Assembly: GCA_016932835.1 (NCBI GenBank)
Contig: JAFGCD010000147.1
Location: forward strand, 1-53,111
DNA from: Sedimentisphaerales bacterium
GTDB taxonomy: Bacteria > Planctomycetota > Phycisphaerae > Sedimentisphaerales > Anaerobacaceae
Direction: 5' to 3'
Length of the DNA stretch: 53,111 bases
Under the pieces are notes generated by a model. The model saw only the letters and a program-made list of their open reading frames with translations, was not told the origin of the DNA and made no database searches. Shown piece by piece: positions 7,784 through 16,380 of the stretch (positions are counted from its first letter, which is position 1; every line of letters starts with the position of its first letter). Made by a program: the position numbers and the translations under genes.

Positions 7784-9268
7784 ATGTTGAGAATCACAGT
7801 TCTCTGTTATGTCATGGTTTGCTTGACGCGGTTTGGCCCGGTTTTGGGTGCTGCGGCGAGAGAAGCGAAGCTCTGGGAACCTCTGGACTGGGAATTCCAG
7901 AATCCGCTTTACCAGGGCAATCCCTACGACCTGATCGCAACGGCTGTCTTTACCCATAAGGACAGCAACCGTAAGATTAAGACTGAGCTTTTCTATGACA
8001 AGGCCGAGACATGGAAGCTCCGATTCACCGGCACGCAAATGGGGCGATGGGATTTTGTAACCGAGAGCATCAATCCCGAACTGAACGGGCTTGCGGGCAC
8101 TGTCAATATCATCTCTAACCCCGGTGCCGGCGGCTTTATCACAAACTATGGCAGCAAGTGGGGCAGATGCGGTTTCGACGAAGCCTTTGTGCCGCAGTAC
8201 ATTATGTACCGCGACCCGGACAAGTTCGCCGGCAGAGGTGACATGATCGACGCCGATATCCGGGAGTTTTTCGTCGAGCATGGCTTCAACGGCTTTCACA
8301 TCGGCGTGCTTTGTCGATGGTTCGACTTTGAGAAGACCCGGTCGAACGAAATAACGGCAGCGGATCCGAATCCTGACCGGCGTACATTCGAAGCCTTAGA
8401 GCTATTGCTAACCAAAGTCCATGCCGCCGGCGGTGTTGTGCATATATGGGCGTGGGGAGATGAGCAGCGGAGGATGACGCCGAAGAGATGGGGCATTAAC
8501 GGGAAAGTTGACAGGCGCCTGCAGCGCTATATCTGCGCCCGACTCGGGCCTTTACCGGGCTGGTCGATGGGTTATGGCTTCGATCTTCAGGAATGGGCCG
8601 GGGAAGAAAATCTCAAAACATGGCACGAATACATGCAAAAGCATCTCGGCTGGAAACATCTCCTCGGCGGAAGGTCGCCGGAGTTGACACAAATATCAAC
8701 CGCACTGGATTATTCCTCCTACCAACAACATCGGCCCGACTACGCGATGTACATCAAAGCGATCGAGCAGTACCCGAACAAACCAACGTTCTTCGAAGAC
8801 AGATTCCGGGTGCGTAAGAATGTCTATCCGGAGAAGGATTACGATTTCGAGATGACCCGTCGCGGTCTATGGCATTCTACTATGGCCGGAGGTGCGGCCA
8901 ATATCTGGGGAAATCTGCTTGATCCCCGCCCGGACGGCGCCTCACATCCTTATCCTAACAAGCAACAGATCCACACGTGGTCGAAATTCTGGAAGAGCCG
9001 CTTCAAGAAAGAAATGATTCGTGACAACAGCATAACGGACGGCTTCTGCCTGAAAGTACCCGGCAAACTGCTCGTTTTTTACAAGGAGGATGCCGACTCG
9101 GTTAAGATAGACCTCAGTGAGATTCGAGGCATGTTCGTCGCCGCTGCCGTCGATACAAAGTCAGCCTATAAAGAAATCGAGGTCACCGGCTTGAAAGCTG
9201 AAGCAGGGCAAGTTTTCAAGGCTCCGCTCCGGTCAGATTGGGCTATAGCCGTTGAGGCTCGAGAGTGA
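7784..9268 (+). CDS. Secreted DUF5060 / GH-like TIM-barrel glycosidase
   Basis: A 494-residue protein with an N-terminal hydrophobic export signal (MLRITVLCYVMVCLTRFG). A DUF5060-type immunoglobulin-like domain sits at about residues 28-105 (WEFQNPLYQGNPYDLIATAV, FTGTQMGRWDFVTES). A (beta/alpha)8-like barrel of the DUF4038 kind follows (FFVEHGFNGFHIGVLCRWF, VHIWAWGDEQR, WSMGYGFDLQEW). A small C-terminal beta domain ends it (LLVFYKEDADSVKIDLSEIR). The family is associated with secreted plant or algal polysaccharide glycosidases, but no single substrate can be assigned. ATG 7784 follows GAAGGAA. The sulfatase homologue begins 36 bases downstream, so the two are likely one transcript and act in the same degradation step. 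Confidence 0.8.
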   Translation: MLRITVLCYVMVCLTRFGPVLGAAAREAKLWEPLDWEFQNPLYQGNPYDLIATAVFTHKDSNRKIKTELFYDKAETWKLRFTGTQMGRWDFVTESINPELNGLAGTVNIISNPGAGGFITNYGSKWGRCGFDEAFVPQYIMYRDPDKFAGRGDMIDADIREFFVEHGFNGFHIGVLCRWFDFEKTRSNEITAADPNPDRRTFEALELLLTKVHAAGGVVHIWAWGDEQRRMTPKRWGINGKVDRRLQRYICARLGPLPGWSMGYGFDLQEWAGEENLKTWHEYMQKHLGWKHLLGGRSPELTQISTALDYSSYQQHRPDYAMYIKAIEQYPNKPTFFEDRFRVRKNVYPEKDYDFEMTRRGLWHSTMAGGAANIWGNLLDPRPDGASHPYPNKQQIHTWSKFWKSRFKKEMIRDNSITDGFCLKVPGKLLVFYKEDADSVKIDLSEIRGMFVAAAVDTKSAYKEIEVTGLKAEAGQVFKAPLRSDWAIAVEARE

Positions 9269-9304
9269 ATTGGCAAAAGGTATGTCTCATGTTGGGATCC
9301 TGGT

Positions 9305-10852
9305 ATGGATAATAGATTGTCGCGACGCGGTTTTCTGAAAATGGCCGGGGCCGGAACGATAGCCCTTACGCTCATCTGGAGCATTTTGCAGGCGGGGGAT
9401 TCGAAAGCCGGGGAGAAGCCAAACATCGTCTATATCCTCGCCGACGATATGGGCTGGGGCGACCTTGGCTGCCAGAATCGTGATTCTAAGATTCCGACAC
9501 CCAATCTTGACCGTCTGGCGAATCAAGGGATTCGTTTTACCGACGCGCATTCACCGTCTGCTGAGGGCAGAGGCAGTCGTTATGGGCTGCTGACCGGACG
9601 ATACCCGTGGCGAACCAAGCTCATCGCCGGCGTTCAACAGTGCTGGCGAAGCTCGGCAATCGAGCATGGCCGGCTGACCGTCGGCTCACTGCTGCAGCAG
9701 CACGGCTATGACACCGCCTGCATCGGCAAGTGGCATTTAGGCATGGACTGGCCCACCACCGACGGTAAAGCTCCCATCTGCGTGGGCAGGACAAGGACCG
9801 AAGACGGTCGCACAAACGTCGATTTCACAAAGCCCATTGCCAACGGACCGACTGCTTTAGGATTCGACTACTACTTCGGGGTTCTGGCGACGCACTTCTC
9901 GCCCTATTGCTTCATCGAGAACGAGCATACATTCGGCATCCCGTCTTTGCGGAAGAAAGATATTCCGGGCTGCCCCGGGCCGATGATCGAGGGCTGGCGT
10001 CTCGACGAGATTCTGCCGGCACTGATGAATAAGGCCGTTGAGTATATCGACGCAAAGGGAGGCAGGAGTGCGAATAAGGCCTTTCGACAGACGAAGGGTA
10101 AGCCGTTCTTTCTCTACCTCCCGCTGACGGCACCGCGTACTCCCGTCGTTCCCAACGAGCAGTTTCAAGGCAGCAGCGGGGCCGGCGCCTACGGCGACTT
10201 CGTTCACCAGGTGGACTACGTTGTGGGTCGGGTGGCCGATACGCTTGAGCGAAACGGCTTTGGGGGCAATACGCTTGTTATCTTCACGAGTGACAACGGC
10301 TCACACGGGCGGGACGGCAAGAATATGATGGGCGGATTTGGAAGCGTACTTGAGCATGGCCATAATCCGAGCGGGCCTTGGCGCGGGATCAAGACTGATA
10401 TCTGGGAGGGCGGGCACCGTGTTCCCTTTGTAGCGTGGTGGCCCAGCCGAATTGCAGCGGACACTGTGAGCGATGAAACAATCTGCCATGTTGATCTGAT
10501 AGCAACTGCGGCGGCGATTCTTGATGTGCGGTTGCCCCAAGGCGCGGGTGAGGATTCTTGTAATATTCTCCCGGCACTTTGCGGCGAGAAAGGAGCCGGA
10601 CCCATCCGGGAGGCAACGGTGCACTGTTCCGGTAACGGTGTCCTTGCCATCCGACGCGGCAAGTGGAAGCTCATTCCTCACTTAGGCTCAGGCGGGGCAA
10701 GCCGACCGGCCGCTGTTAAGCCGGAGGCAGGTGGTCCGAAGGGGCAACTCTATGATCTTGAGACCGATCCGGGTGAGACTAAGAACCTCTGGCTGCAACA
10801 GCCTGGGATTGTTGAAGAGTTAAGTACATTGCTGGAGAAGTATCGAGGATAA
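9305..10852 (+). CDS. Sulfatase-family (S1) protein lacking the formylglycine Cys/Ser
   Basis: A 515-residue protein with a Tat signal (MDNRLSRRGFLKMAGAGTIA). The arylsulfatase fold is well marked: PNIVYILADDMGWGDLG with metal-binding D47/D48, GKWHLG (K142, H144), TSDNGSH (D330, N331) and GIKTDIWEGGHR (K363). The active-site signature is broken. Where the family has C/S-x-P-S/T-R before the YGLLTGR block, this protein reads SAEGRGSRYGLLTGR, so the position converted to formylglycine is Gly88 (GGC at 9566-9568) and the following Pro is Gly. The usual TAPHTP His is Arg278 (LTAPRTP). Two catalytic positions lost in an otherwise full-length protein argue for a non-catalytic pseudo-sulfatase, perhaps a sulfated-glycan binder. 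A sequencing error would not explain both changes. Confidence 0.85.
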   Translation: MDNRLSRRGFLKMAGAGTIALTLIWSILQAGDSKAGEKPNIVYILADDMGWGDLGCQNRDSKIPTPNLDRLANQGIRFTDAHSPSAEGRGSRYGLLTGRYPWRTKLIAGVQQCWRSSAIEHGRLTVGSLLQQHGYDTACIGKWHLGMDWPTTDGKAPICVGRTRTEDGRTNVDFTKPIANGPTALGFDYYFGVLATHFSPYCFIENEHTFGIPSLRKKDIPGCPGPMIEGWRLDEILPALMNKAVEYIDAKGGRSANKAFRQTKGKPFFLYLPLTAPRTPVVPNEQFQGSSGAGAYGDFVHQVDYVVGRVADTLERNGFGGNTLVIFTSDNGSHGRDGKNMMGGFGSVLEHGHNPSGPWRGIKTDIWEGGHRVPFVAWWPSRIAADTVSDETICHVDLIATAAAILDVRLPQGAGEDSCNILPALCGEKGAGPIREATVHCSGNGVLAIRRGKWKLIPHLGSGGASRPAAVKPEAGGPKGQLYDLETDPGETKNLWLQQPGIVEELSTLLEKYRG

Positions 10853-10866
10853 ATGTGGAGTATGAT

Positions 10867-11289
10867 ATGAACAGGCAAGGGTTGCTTCTGGCAGTGTTGC
10901 GGGTCAGCGGAATTGGGATGCTTTTCGCACTGTTTTTTGTGTTCTGCCCATTCGAGTGGATGGTGCGGATTAACGCCTTGCTCGCCCTTGAAGAGCTTGT
11001 CTATACGCCGGTTATCAGCTATCTGATTCGCACGCTCTCTGCTATGTATGCAATACTCGGCGGACTTCTGCTGTTTGTTTCTACGGACGTGGACCGTTAT
11101 GCGAAATTGATTCGATTCCTCGGAGGCATTGGGATTGGAGCCGGAGCAGGGATAATCGTACTCGATGCCGTCCTGGGTCTTCCGATTATCTGGACCGTAT
11201 CCGAAGGCCCGATGACCATTGGCCTTGGTGCGATCATGCTTTGGACCTGCCGGGACACCTGCGACGCTGCCAATACAGAGGCAACCTAA
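10867..11289 (+). CDS. Small four-helix membrane protein, function unknown
   Basis: 140 residues and four predicted membrane segments: LLLAVLRVSGIGMLFALFFV, a segment around ISYLIRTLSAMYAILGGLLL, one around LGGIGIGAGAGIIVLDAV, and one near MTIGLGAIMLW. ATG 10867 has GGAG six bases upstream and starts 14 bases after the sulfatase stop, so it is the third gene of the same transcript; an in-frame GTG at 10855 is less likely. I do not recognise a family with a known role. The gene is convergent with the beta-propeller gene at 11366, and the 76-base gap holds only a short GCCTGCAGGC palindrome. Confidence 0.65.
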   Translation: MNRQGLLLAVLRVSGIGMLFALFFVFCPFEWMVRINALLALEELVYTPVISYLIRTLSAMYAILGGLLLFVSTDVDRYAKLIRFLGGIGIGAGAGIIVLDAVLGLPIIWTVSEGPMTIGLGAIMLWTCRDTCDAANTEAT

Positions 11290-11365
11290 TCCAAGAGCCT
11301 CAGCCTGCAGGCAAAAAATATCTTCGCATAACCAATAGCCTTCCGAATGTGGGATCGATGTGTTT

Positions 11366-12718
11366 CTATCCGGCGGCGATGCAATACAAATTGTTCTTGC
11401 CTTTAAGGAATATCTCGTCGCCGACGATTACAGGCGAAGCGTCTATTTCATCTTCGAGGACGTTGGTTGCGAGTATCTCGAATGTCTCGGAGTTTCTTAT
11501 GACTTGAGTTGTTCCGCTTCGACCTGCAAAATAAATGCGATCGGCGGCTCCGACCGGTGAGGCGTAGATGTCCCCCACCGCGTCAAGGGGCTGCTTGAGG
11601 AAATTCAACTTTCCTGTCTTGGCGTTGTAGCAGGAGATAACCGCCCTATTAGTGGAACAAACATAGATCTTGTCACCGTAAAGAATCGGCGATGGTACGT
11701 AGGGCGTCGCCTCTTTAACCTGCCATTTGACGGCGTCTGAGCCGGTGAGATTGCCTGTTCGACCAAGCTCAATGGCGAGCATCGCGTTTCCCCTGAACCC
11801 GCTGGCGCAAAAGACCATCCCGAAACCGGCGACGGGATGAGGGATTACGTTGCCCGTCATGCCGCTGCACTGCCAGACAACATCGCCCGTTTTAATGTCG
11901 TAGGCTCGGATAGCACCGGTCGCACTTACTATCGCCTGCTGCTTTCCGCCGACTGTGACAACCAGCGGTGTTGACCACGATGTGTTTTCATCCCTGGGTT
12001 TTTTCCACAGTACCTCGCCGGTGAGCTTATCGATTGCATAAACAGCAGAATCGCCTTCGTGATCCATTACTACGATCAGGACATCGCCCGCCAGAGCCGG
12101 CGTAGCGCCTTCGCCGAAGCTCATCTTTATTTGCAGCTTTCCAAGATCTCTGCTCCATTTGTGATTGCCTTCGAGATCGTAGCAATGTACACCGCGAGAG
12201 CCAAAGGATGCCCAGACGTGGTCGCCGTCTGTCAGGGGCGAGTACGAAGCATAGTTGCCGGTGGAATGATGTCCTTCATGAGGAACGGCCTCACACGCGG
12301 TTTTCCGCCAGAGAGTATCGCCTGTGTTTCGGTCGAGGCAGACGACGTCAAATTTATACACGTTTGTAGGAGCGCCACCACCGCGAAAGGACCGTCCGCC
12401 GGCCCTGCCCCCAGAACGACCCTCCATACGAGGCTGAGCGTTGGGAACCGAAGCGACCTTCTTGTCGGTCTTGATTGCGGTCAGGTAAAAAATCTTGTCG
12501 GCCCATATTATGGGCGTGGAGGAGCCATATCCGATGGTTTTCCTTTTCCACTTGATATTTTTTGTCTCGGACCATTCGAGCGGGGGATTCGCCTTTGGCG
12601 CGACGCCTGTGGAGTCGGATCCTCGCCAAATCGGCCAGCAGTCCTCAGTCGATTCGGCTTCTGCGCTCAGAATGCATAGAAAAACAGCGGCGGCGACTAA
12701 TGTTGCCAATCTGGTCAT
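11366..12718 (-). CDS. Exported PQQ/BamB-like beta-propeller protein
   Basis: A 450-residue protein with signal peptide MTRLATLVAAAVFLCILSAE. Repeated PQQ-like blades follow: GSSTPIIWADKIFYLTA, VCLDRNTGDTLWRK, VYAIDKLTGEVLWKK, IRAYDIKTGDVVWQC, VISCYNAKTGKLNFLK. The N-terminal WPIWRGSDSTGVAP motif is common in exported planctomycete propeller proteins. The family is usually annotated as outer-membrane assembly factor BamB-like, but a real BamB role or PQQ binding cannot be inferred. Residues about 85-110 form a Gly/Arg-rich insert (RSGGRAGGRSFRGGG). The start is ATG 12718 with AAGGAG upstream; a TTG at 12733 is rejected. The GH127 gene lies 172 bases upstream on the same strand. Confidence 0.85.
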   Translation of the reverse strand: MTRLATLVAAAVFLCILSAEAESTEDCWPIWRGSDSTGVAPKANPPLEWSETKNIKWKRKTIGYGSSTPIIWADKIFYLTAIKTDKKVASVPNAQPRMEGRSGGRAGGRSFRGGGAPTNVYKFDVVCLDRNTGDTLWRKTACEAVPHEGHHSTGNYASYSPLTDGDHVWASFGSRGVHCYDLEGNHKWSRDLGKLQIKMSFGEGATPALAGDVLIVVMDHEGDSAVYAIDKLTGEVLWKKPRDENTSWSTPLVVTVGGKQQAIVSATGAIRAYDIKTGDVVWQCSGMTGNVIPHPVAGFGMVFCASGFRGNAMLAIELGRTGNLTGSDAVKWQVKEATPYVPSPILYGDKIYVCSTNRAVISCYNAKTGKLNFLKQPLDAVGDIYASPVGAADRIYFAGRSGTTQVIRNSETFEILATNVLEDEIDASPVIVGDEIFLKGKNNLYCIAAG

Positions 12719-12890
12719 TTTAAGCTCCTTCAATATGTCCGATGGTCAATTCAGGACTATCACCGACAAGACATAATAGCACGTTCAACGGAGAGATTCA
12801 AACCTTTGATTCGCGCTGCGCGTCCTGCCTCACAATCAGGACTCTGTCAGGCGGAACGGATGGAGATTTCCATAGCATCTCGGCAGGGTT

Positions 12891-15314
12891 CTATTGGGCT
12901 TTAATGGTTCTGCATTCGAAAAGCCCTCCTGCCATTCTGTACTGGTGGGCCTGGAATTTGACGGTTACGTTCCGTTTTTCGCGCATCAGTTCCCCGGGGA
13001 TGTCATACGTTGCGGTGAAGAATCGACCGGGGTAGTTCTGGTTCAGGTGCTCGGTTGCGATTTTATGCCCGTCGATAAGGATATCGAAGTCACGGCCGGG
13101 CCCGTCGGAGCCCCAATAGAGACAGGCAAGCTGCACGGGAGTATCGGGCAGGACCTTCATTTCGAATGAAAAGAATCCTCCGGACCTCGCATCTCTCCAT
13201 GAACGATTGAGATGAATACCTCGCTCGGTCCCCTCGCCTTTGAAATTGTGGTCTCTTTCGGGCTGCATTTGCCCCGGTATGAAACAATCTATCGTTGCAT
13301 CTTCGAGAGCATCGGCAAGCGCTTTGTCGGCCTCAAACTGTTCCTTGGTCTGCCTCCACTGTTCGGGCGTAAAGATATCCCAATATACGATATACCGCTG
13401 GTGGTGCATTCTGTAGAACGGTATCAGCGTTATGTCGGCCTGGTCGGGCCTTCCCAATGTTCTCAGAACCGCGCTGTCGATAGTGAAGTTTGCGATTCGA
13501 CCGGCGGGTTTTATGTAATTATCTATCGCTCCGCTATCGGCGACGATTACAGGCATCGGCGGCGTGGGAGTATGGTCGTACTTTGCACGCTGCCGGGCAT
13601 AGGGGTCTATGTCCTCTATTCCTTCTTTGCCGAGTTGGCCGGCGAGAAGCGTTGGGCCGTAGAAGAAGGCGCCCTTGCGGGGATCGTCGGGCATGCATTC
13701 GGTGCGCAGTTTCATGGGCAGGAAAAGGTCGATTTGATCTCCTTTTCGCCAGAGGCGATCTACGGTAATGTAATTGCCCGGCGCAGCGGTTGTAAGGTAC
13801 GGCTCTTTGTTAATCTTCAGCCTTGGTTCCTCGGTCGCCCATTTCGGCCGGCGGATTTTGAAGACGAGTTTAACGGGCTTGGCGCAATCGACGTTGAACT
13901 GGACGGCGCCGTTGAGTGGATAACGCGTCTGCTGAGTCAGGGTAAGCTTTTTCTGATGGAAGTTCAGGACGGATGCTATGAAGAGGTTGACATAAAGCGT
14001 ACTGTCATCGTAGAAGTAGATCGAATCACCGTACTTGACATGATTCTCCATTCCGGTCCCTGTGCAGCACCAGAAGGAATCGAATGGCGAGTTATATGTC
14101 TTGAAATGGCCTGCTTTGAGAGGACAAAAGTATATCATCATGCCTTGTTCAGGGTCTTGGGAGGCGAGTATGTGGTTGTATAGAGCTCGCTCGTAATAGT
14201 CGGCGTATCGACAGGCGGGATCCATGGCAAAGAGCTGACGGGTAAGCTTGAGCATGTTGTATGTGTTGCATGTTTCAGTTGTGTGGACGCTCAAGTGCCT
14301 GCTGAACTCGTCGGGCGGGAAAAAATATTCACCGTCGGTGTTGCCGCCGTTGACGTATGTTCGATTTTCCACGATGGTCTTCCAGAAAAATGCTGAGGCG
14401 ATATTGTAGTGCTGCTCGCCTGTGAGGCGGTAGAGCCGGGCCAGCCCTATGAGTTTGGGAATCTGAGTGTTGGAGTGGAGGCCTGTCAATCTGTCCTCCC
14501 GACGGGCGAGCGGGTCAAGTACACGGTGATGGTAGAACTTTCGAGCGAGTTTGAGCGCCTTTTCACTGCCGGTGAGGGCGTATATTTCTGCAAAGGCTTC
14601 GTTGACGCCGCCGTGCTCGCAGTGAAGCATTTGTTCAAACTGCTCGTCTGAGAGCCCCCCTACCATATCCCATGCCCAGTCGGTTGATTTCAGGAGTATT
14701 ACTTCGGCTTTCTTGTTGCCGCAATACAAGCGAACGTCAACAAGTCCCATATATAGTTTGTGGAGGTTGTACCACGGGACCCAGATTCCATTTAGGTCGA
14801 AGCCTGCAGATCGTATGTCGCCGGCCTTGATCTCGGCGAATACCTCCTGCGATTTTGGGAATGCGCCGACGAAACCGTTGCCCCAGGCATTCTGGGATTG
14901 GGCGAGTTCGTCGATGATGTAATCGATTCGCTTGAGCAGTTTCTTATCTTTGGTCGATGCGTACAGCTTCGAGACGGCTGTGAGGTAGTGGCCCAACGTA
15001 TGTCCGGAAATCGTCGCCGTCTCCCAGCCTCCGTAAGCGGCTGCTTTTGGTTCGAGACCGGCAAATTCCCGATATCTCGACAGAAGGCGATCGGGTTCAA
15101 GTGAGAGAAGGTATTGGGCGTCAAGATCCATGGCGGTCTTGAATGGGCTTTCAAGTAGCTTGACGTCAGCTAAATCAAAGGCATACACCTTCTGAGCAGC
15201 CTTGTCTTTGATCTTGAGCGGCTGATTCGCCACGAGTGTGTCGGCCTTGAGGCCGGTGGACACAGCGATCAGTATTCCGGATGCAGCTATCGATAGAAAA
15301 ATTCTTTTTGTCAT
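12891..15314 (-). CDS. Secreted GH127-family (DUF1680) beta-L-arabinofuranosidase
   Basis: An 807-residue protein with signal peptide MTKRIFLSIAASGILIAVST. The (alpha/alpha)6 barrel carries the family catalytic residues: TTETCNTYNMLKL gives the Zn-binding Glu347 and Cys349, and FWCCTGTGMENHVKYGDSIY gives the Cys416/Cys417 pair, one of which is the nucleophile in characterised GH127 enzymes. These enzymes remove beta-L-arabinofuranose from arabinan, hydroxyproline glycans or pectin side chains; related GH146 has the same residues, so the subfamily is open. The C-terminal 140 residues (IPGQMQPERDHNFKGEG to the end) form an accessory beta domain. Start ATG 15314 follows GGAGAAGAC. Its place beside GH53, GH2 and a PL2-like lyase fits pectin or arabinogalactan breakdown. 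Confidence 0.9.
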   Translation of the reverse strand: MTKRIFLSIAASGILIAVSTGLKADTLVANQPLKIKDKAAQKVYAFDLADVKLLESPFKTAMDLDAQYLLSLEPDRLLSRYREFAGLEPKAAAYGGWETATISGHTLGHYLTAVSKLYASTKDKKLLKRIDYIIDELAQSQNAWGNGFVGAFPKSQEVFAEIKAGDIRSAGFDLNGIWVPWYNLHKLYMGLVDVRLYCGNKKAEVILLKSTDWAWDMVGGLSDEQFEQMLHCEHGGVNEAFAEIYALTGSEKALKLARKFYHHRVLDPLARREDRLTGLHSNTQIPKLIGLARLYRLTGEQHYNIASAFFWKTIVENRTYVNGGNTDGEYFFPPDEFSRHLSVHTTETCNTYNMLKLTRQLFAMDPACRYADYYERALYNHILASQDPEQGMMIYFCPLKAGHFKTYNSPFDSFWCCTGTGMENHVKYGDSIYFYDDSTLYVNLFIASVLNFHQKKLTLTQQTRYPLNGAVQFNVDCAKPVKLVFKIRRPKWATEEPRLKINKEPYLTTAAPGNYITVDRLWRKGDQIDLFLPMKLRTECMPDDPRKGAFFYGPTLLAGQLGKEGIEDIDPYARQRAKYDHTPTPPMPVIVADSGAIDNYIKPAGRIANFTIDSAVLRTLGRPDQADITLIPFYRMHHQRYIVYWDIFTPEQWRQTKEQFEADKALADALEDATIDCFIPGQMQPERDHNFKGEGTERGIHLNRSWRDARSGGFFSFEMKVLPDTPVQLACLYWGSDGPGRDFDILIDGHKIATEHLNQNYPGRFFTATYDIPGELMREKRNVTVKFQAHQYRMAGGLFECRTIKAQ

Positions 15315-15472
15315 GTCTTCTCCATGCTTAACCGGATATTTTGGCAAACTACAAGCCAGCCGTTTTACGACTGGTTCAGAGCATAACCGTGTCTTCCAGG
15401 ATAATGCCTATTATGGTCTATTATGAAAATACCGTCGTGTAAAAAATGTGCTGTAATCGCACGTTTTATGTG

Positions 15473-15500
15473 TTGCAATCCTTAGAATACGAATTATACT
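15473..15500 (+). promoter_or_regulatory. Possible promoter for the receiver-only regulator
   Basis: TTGCAA (15473-15478), a 16-base spacer, then TATACT (15495-15500). This predicts transcription from about 15507 and a leader of about 100 bases. Confidence 0.5.
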
Positions 15501-15565
15501 CCCGTTTTGGCCTGGCGAATGCAAGGCTGTTTATTGGAAAAAGCATGGGGCGAAATCACAATTAA

Positions 15566-15596
15566 ACCGGTTGCATTTTGCTTATGCATTGCCGGT
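15566..15596 (+). promoter_or_regulatory. Leader hairpin just before the ribosome-binding site
   Basis: ACCGG and TGCA on the left pair with TGCA and CCGGT on the right, with a small internal loop, and the structure ends directly against the AAAGGG ribosome-binding site of the gene at 15611. It could modulate translation initiation. Structure by eye only. Confidence 0.3.
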
Positions 15597-15610
15597 GAAA
15601 GGGATGAAAT

Positions 15611-16012
15611 ATGAGTAATGAGGAATCAACAGTATTCATTGTTGACGACGATGTGGCAGTCTGCAAGTCGCTGCGGATGCTGATCGAGGAGGCTGGGCTG
15701 CGGGTGAAGACCTACCATCGCGCGCAGGAGTTCCTGGATGATTACGATGTTTCTCAGGCCGGTTGTCTTATTGTGGATATCCGAATGCCCGGCATGAACG
15801 GACTTGAGCTTCAGGTCGAACTCGGCAAACGGAAAATATATATTCCGACGATTGTGATCACCGGGCACGCGGATGTACCGATAGCGGTCCAGGCGGTTAA
15901 GGGCGGAGCGATGAACTTTCTCGAAAAACCATTCAGCAACAAAATACTGCTTAACAACATTCACAAGGCGCTTGCTATCGACGCAACTGCGAGAGGAATA
16001 AAATCAGAGTAA
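15611..16012 (+). CDS. Receiver-only response regulator (FixJ-type receiver, no output domain)
   Basis: 133 residues, nearly all one CheY-like receiver. The acidic pocket is VFIVDDDVAVCKSLR, the phospho-acceptor is D56 in LIVDIRMPGMNGLEL, the switch Thr lies in ITGHADVPIAVQAV, and the Lys in FLEKPFSNKILL. Sequence style (VDIRMPGMNGLELQ, ITGHADV) is that of FixJ/NodW receivers, which normally continue into a LuxR helix-turn-helix; this one stops shortly after the receiver (AIDATARGIKSE). It therefore acts through protein partners, probably in a phosphorelay with the kinase and NarL-type regulator downstream. ATG 15611 has AAAGGG upstream. Confidence 0.9.
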   Translation: MSNEESTVFIVDDDVAVCKSLRMLIEEAGLRVKTYHRAQEFLDDYDVSQAGCLIVDIRMPGMNGLELQVELGKRKIYIPTIVITGHADVPIAVQAVKGGAMNFLEKPFSNKILLNNIHKALAIDATARGIKSE

Positions 16013-16030
16013 TCCTCGAATGTCATGAAA

Positions 16031-16065
16031 GGCCGAAGCGAGAGACGGCCGCCGGCGAAAGCCGG
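16031..16065 (+). ncRNA. Two adjacent GC-rich hairpins, one capped by GAAA
   Basis: GGCCG (16031-16035) pairs with CGGCC (16046-16050). CCGGC-GAAA-GCCGG (16052-16065) follows at once, with a GNRA tetraloop. Both lie in the 3' region of the receiver gene and directly before a terminator-like stem. They may be a structured RNA 3' end or a small regulatory RNA. I find no match to a riboswitch class I can name. Confidence 0.3.
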
Positions 16066-16071
16066 GACGAG

Positions 16072-16100
16072 AGCCCCGGCGGGAGGTAACCTGGGGTTTT
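16072..16100 (+). terminator. Probable Rho-independent terminator after the receiver gene
   Basis: AGCCCCGG (16072-16079) pairs with CCTGGGGTT (16090-16098), with one bulged T, and a T run follows. Its position, 60 bases past the stop, separates the receiver gene from the kinase operon. Confidence 0.5.
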
Positions 16101-16380
16101 ATGTTGCCGCGAGATGCTCGGAAGGCTATTGTGAACTTCTCATCGCCGACGAGATAGCGGGCCTGTACGGGGCATAAGGGGAGAATGGACGATTTCGTCC
16201 TTATCGCCTCTGCCTCCGACCCTGTCTATATTCCCTTCTTTCGGCCTTCCTGTTGCCGACAAATTGCCCGTTTCTTTGGACAATTTGTTGCGGTTCGCCG
16301 TCCATCTCGGTATAATACGGCAGCGAGTTGAGCGTTGTTGAGAATCTGATACGTGTCTTCTGTGGCAGGGAATCAGGCAG
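16101..16380. other. Intergenic region before the kinase
   Basis: 280 bases with no gene. The inverted pair TTTGGACAATTTGTT near 16274-16288 and an AT-richer stretch (TATAAT near 16312, in CGGTATAATACGG) could hold the kinase promoter. No clear -35 box is present. Confidence 0.3.

Noticed and set aside
9563-9577. EGRGS in the sulfatase active-site region resembles the start of a 2A ribosome-skipping peptide.
   Set aside because: Only five residues match and the essential DVEENPGP end is absent; coincidence.
13212-14183. A 323-codon open frame on the plus strand inside the GH127 gene.
   Set aside because: It lies antisense to a gene with clear catalytic motifs, has no ribosome-binding site or recognisable domain, and is explained by the codon bias of the real gene.
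16031-16100. Considered as a c-di-GMP-I (GEMM) riboswitch because of GAAA, GGGACG and a GCC block.
   Set aside because: The conserved GCAAACC and GACGCAAAGCC strings are absent, and the last stem is better explained as a terminator.
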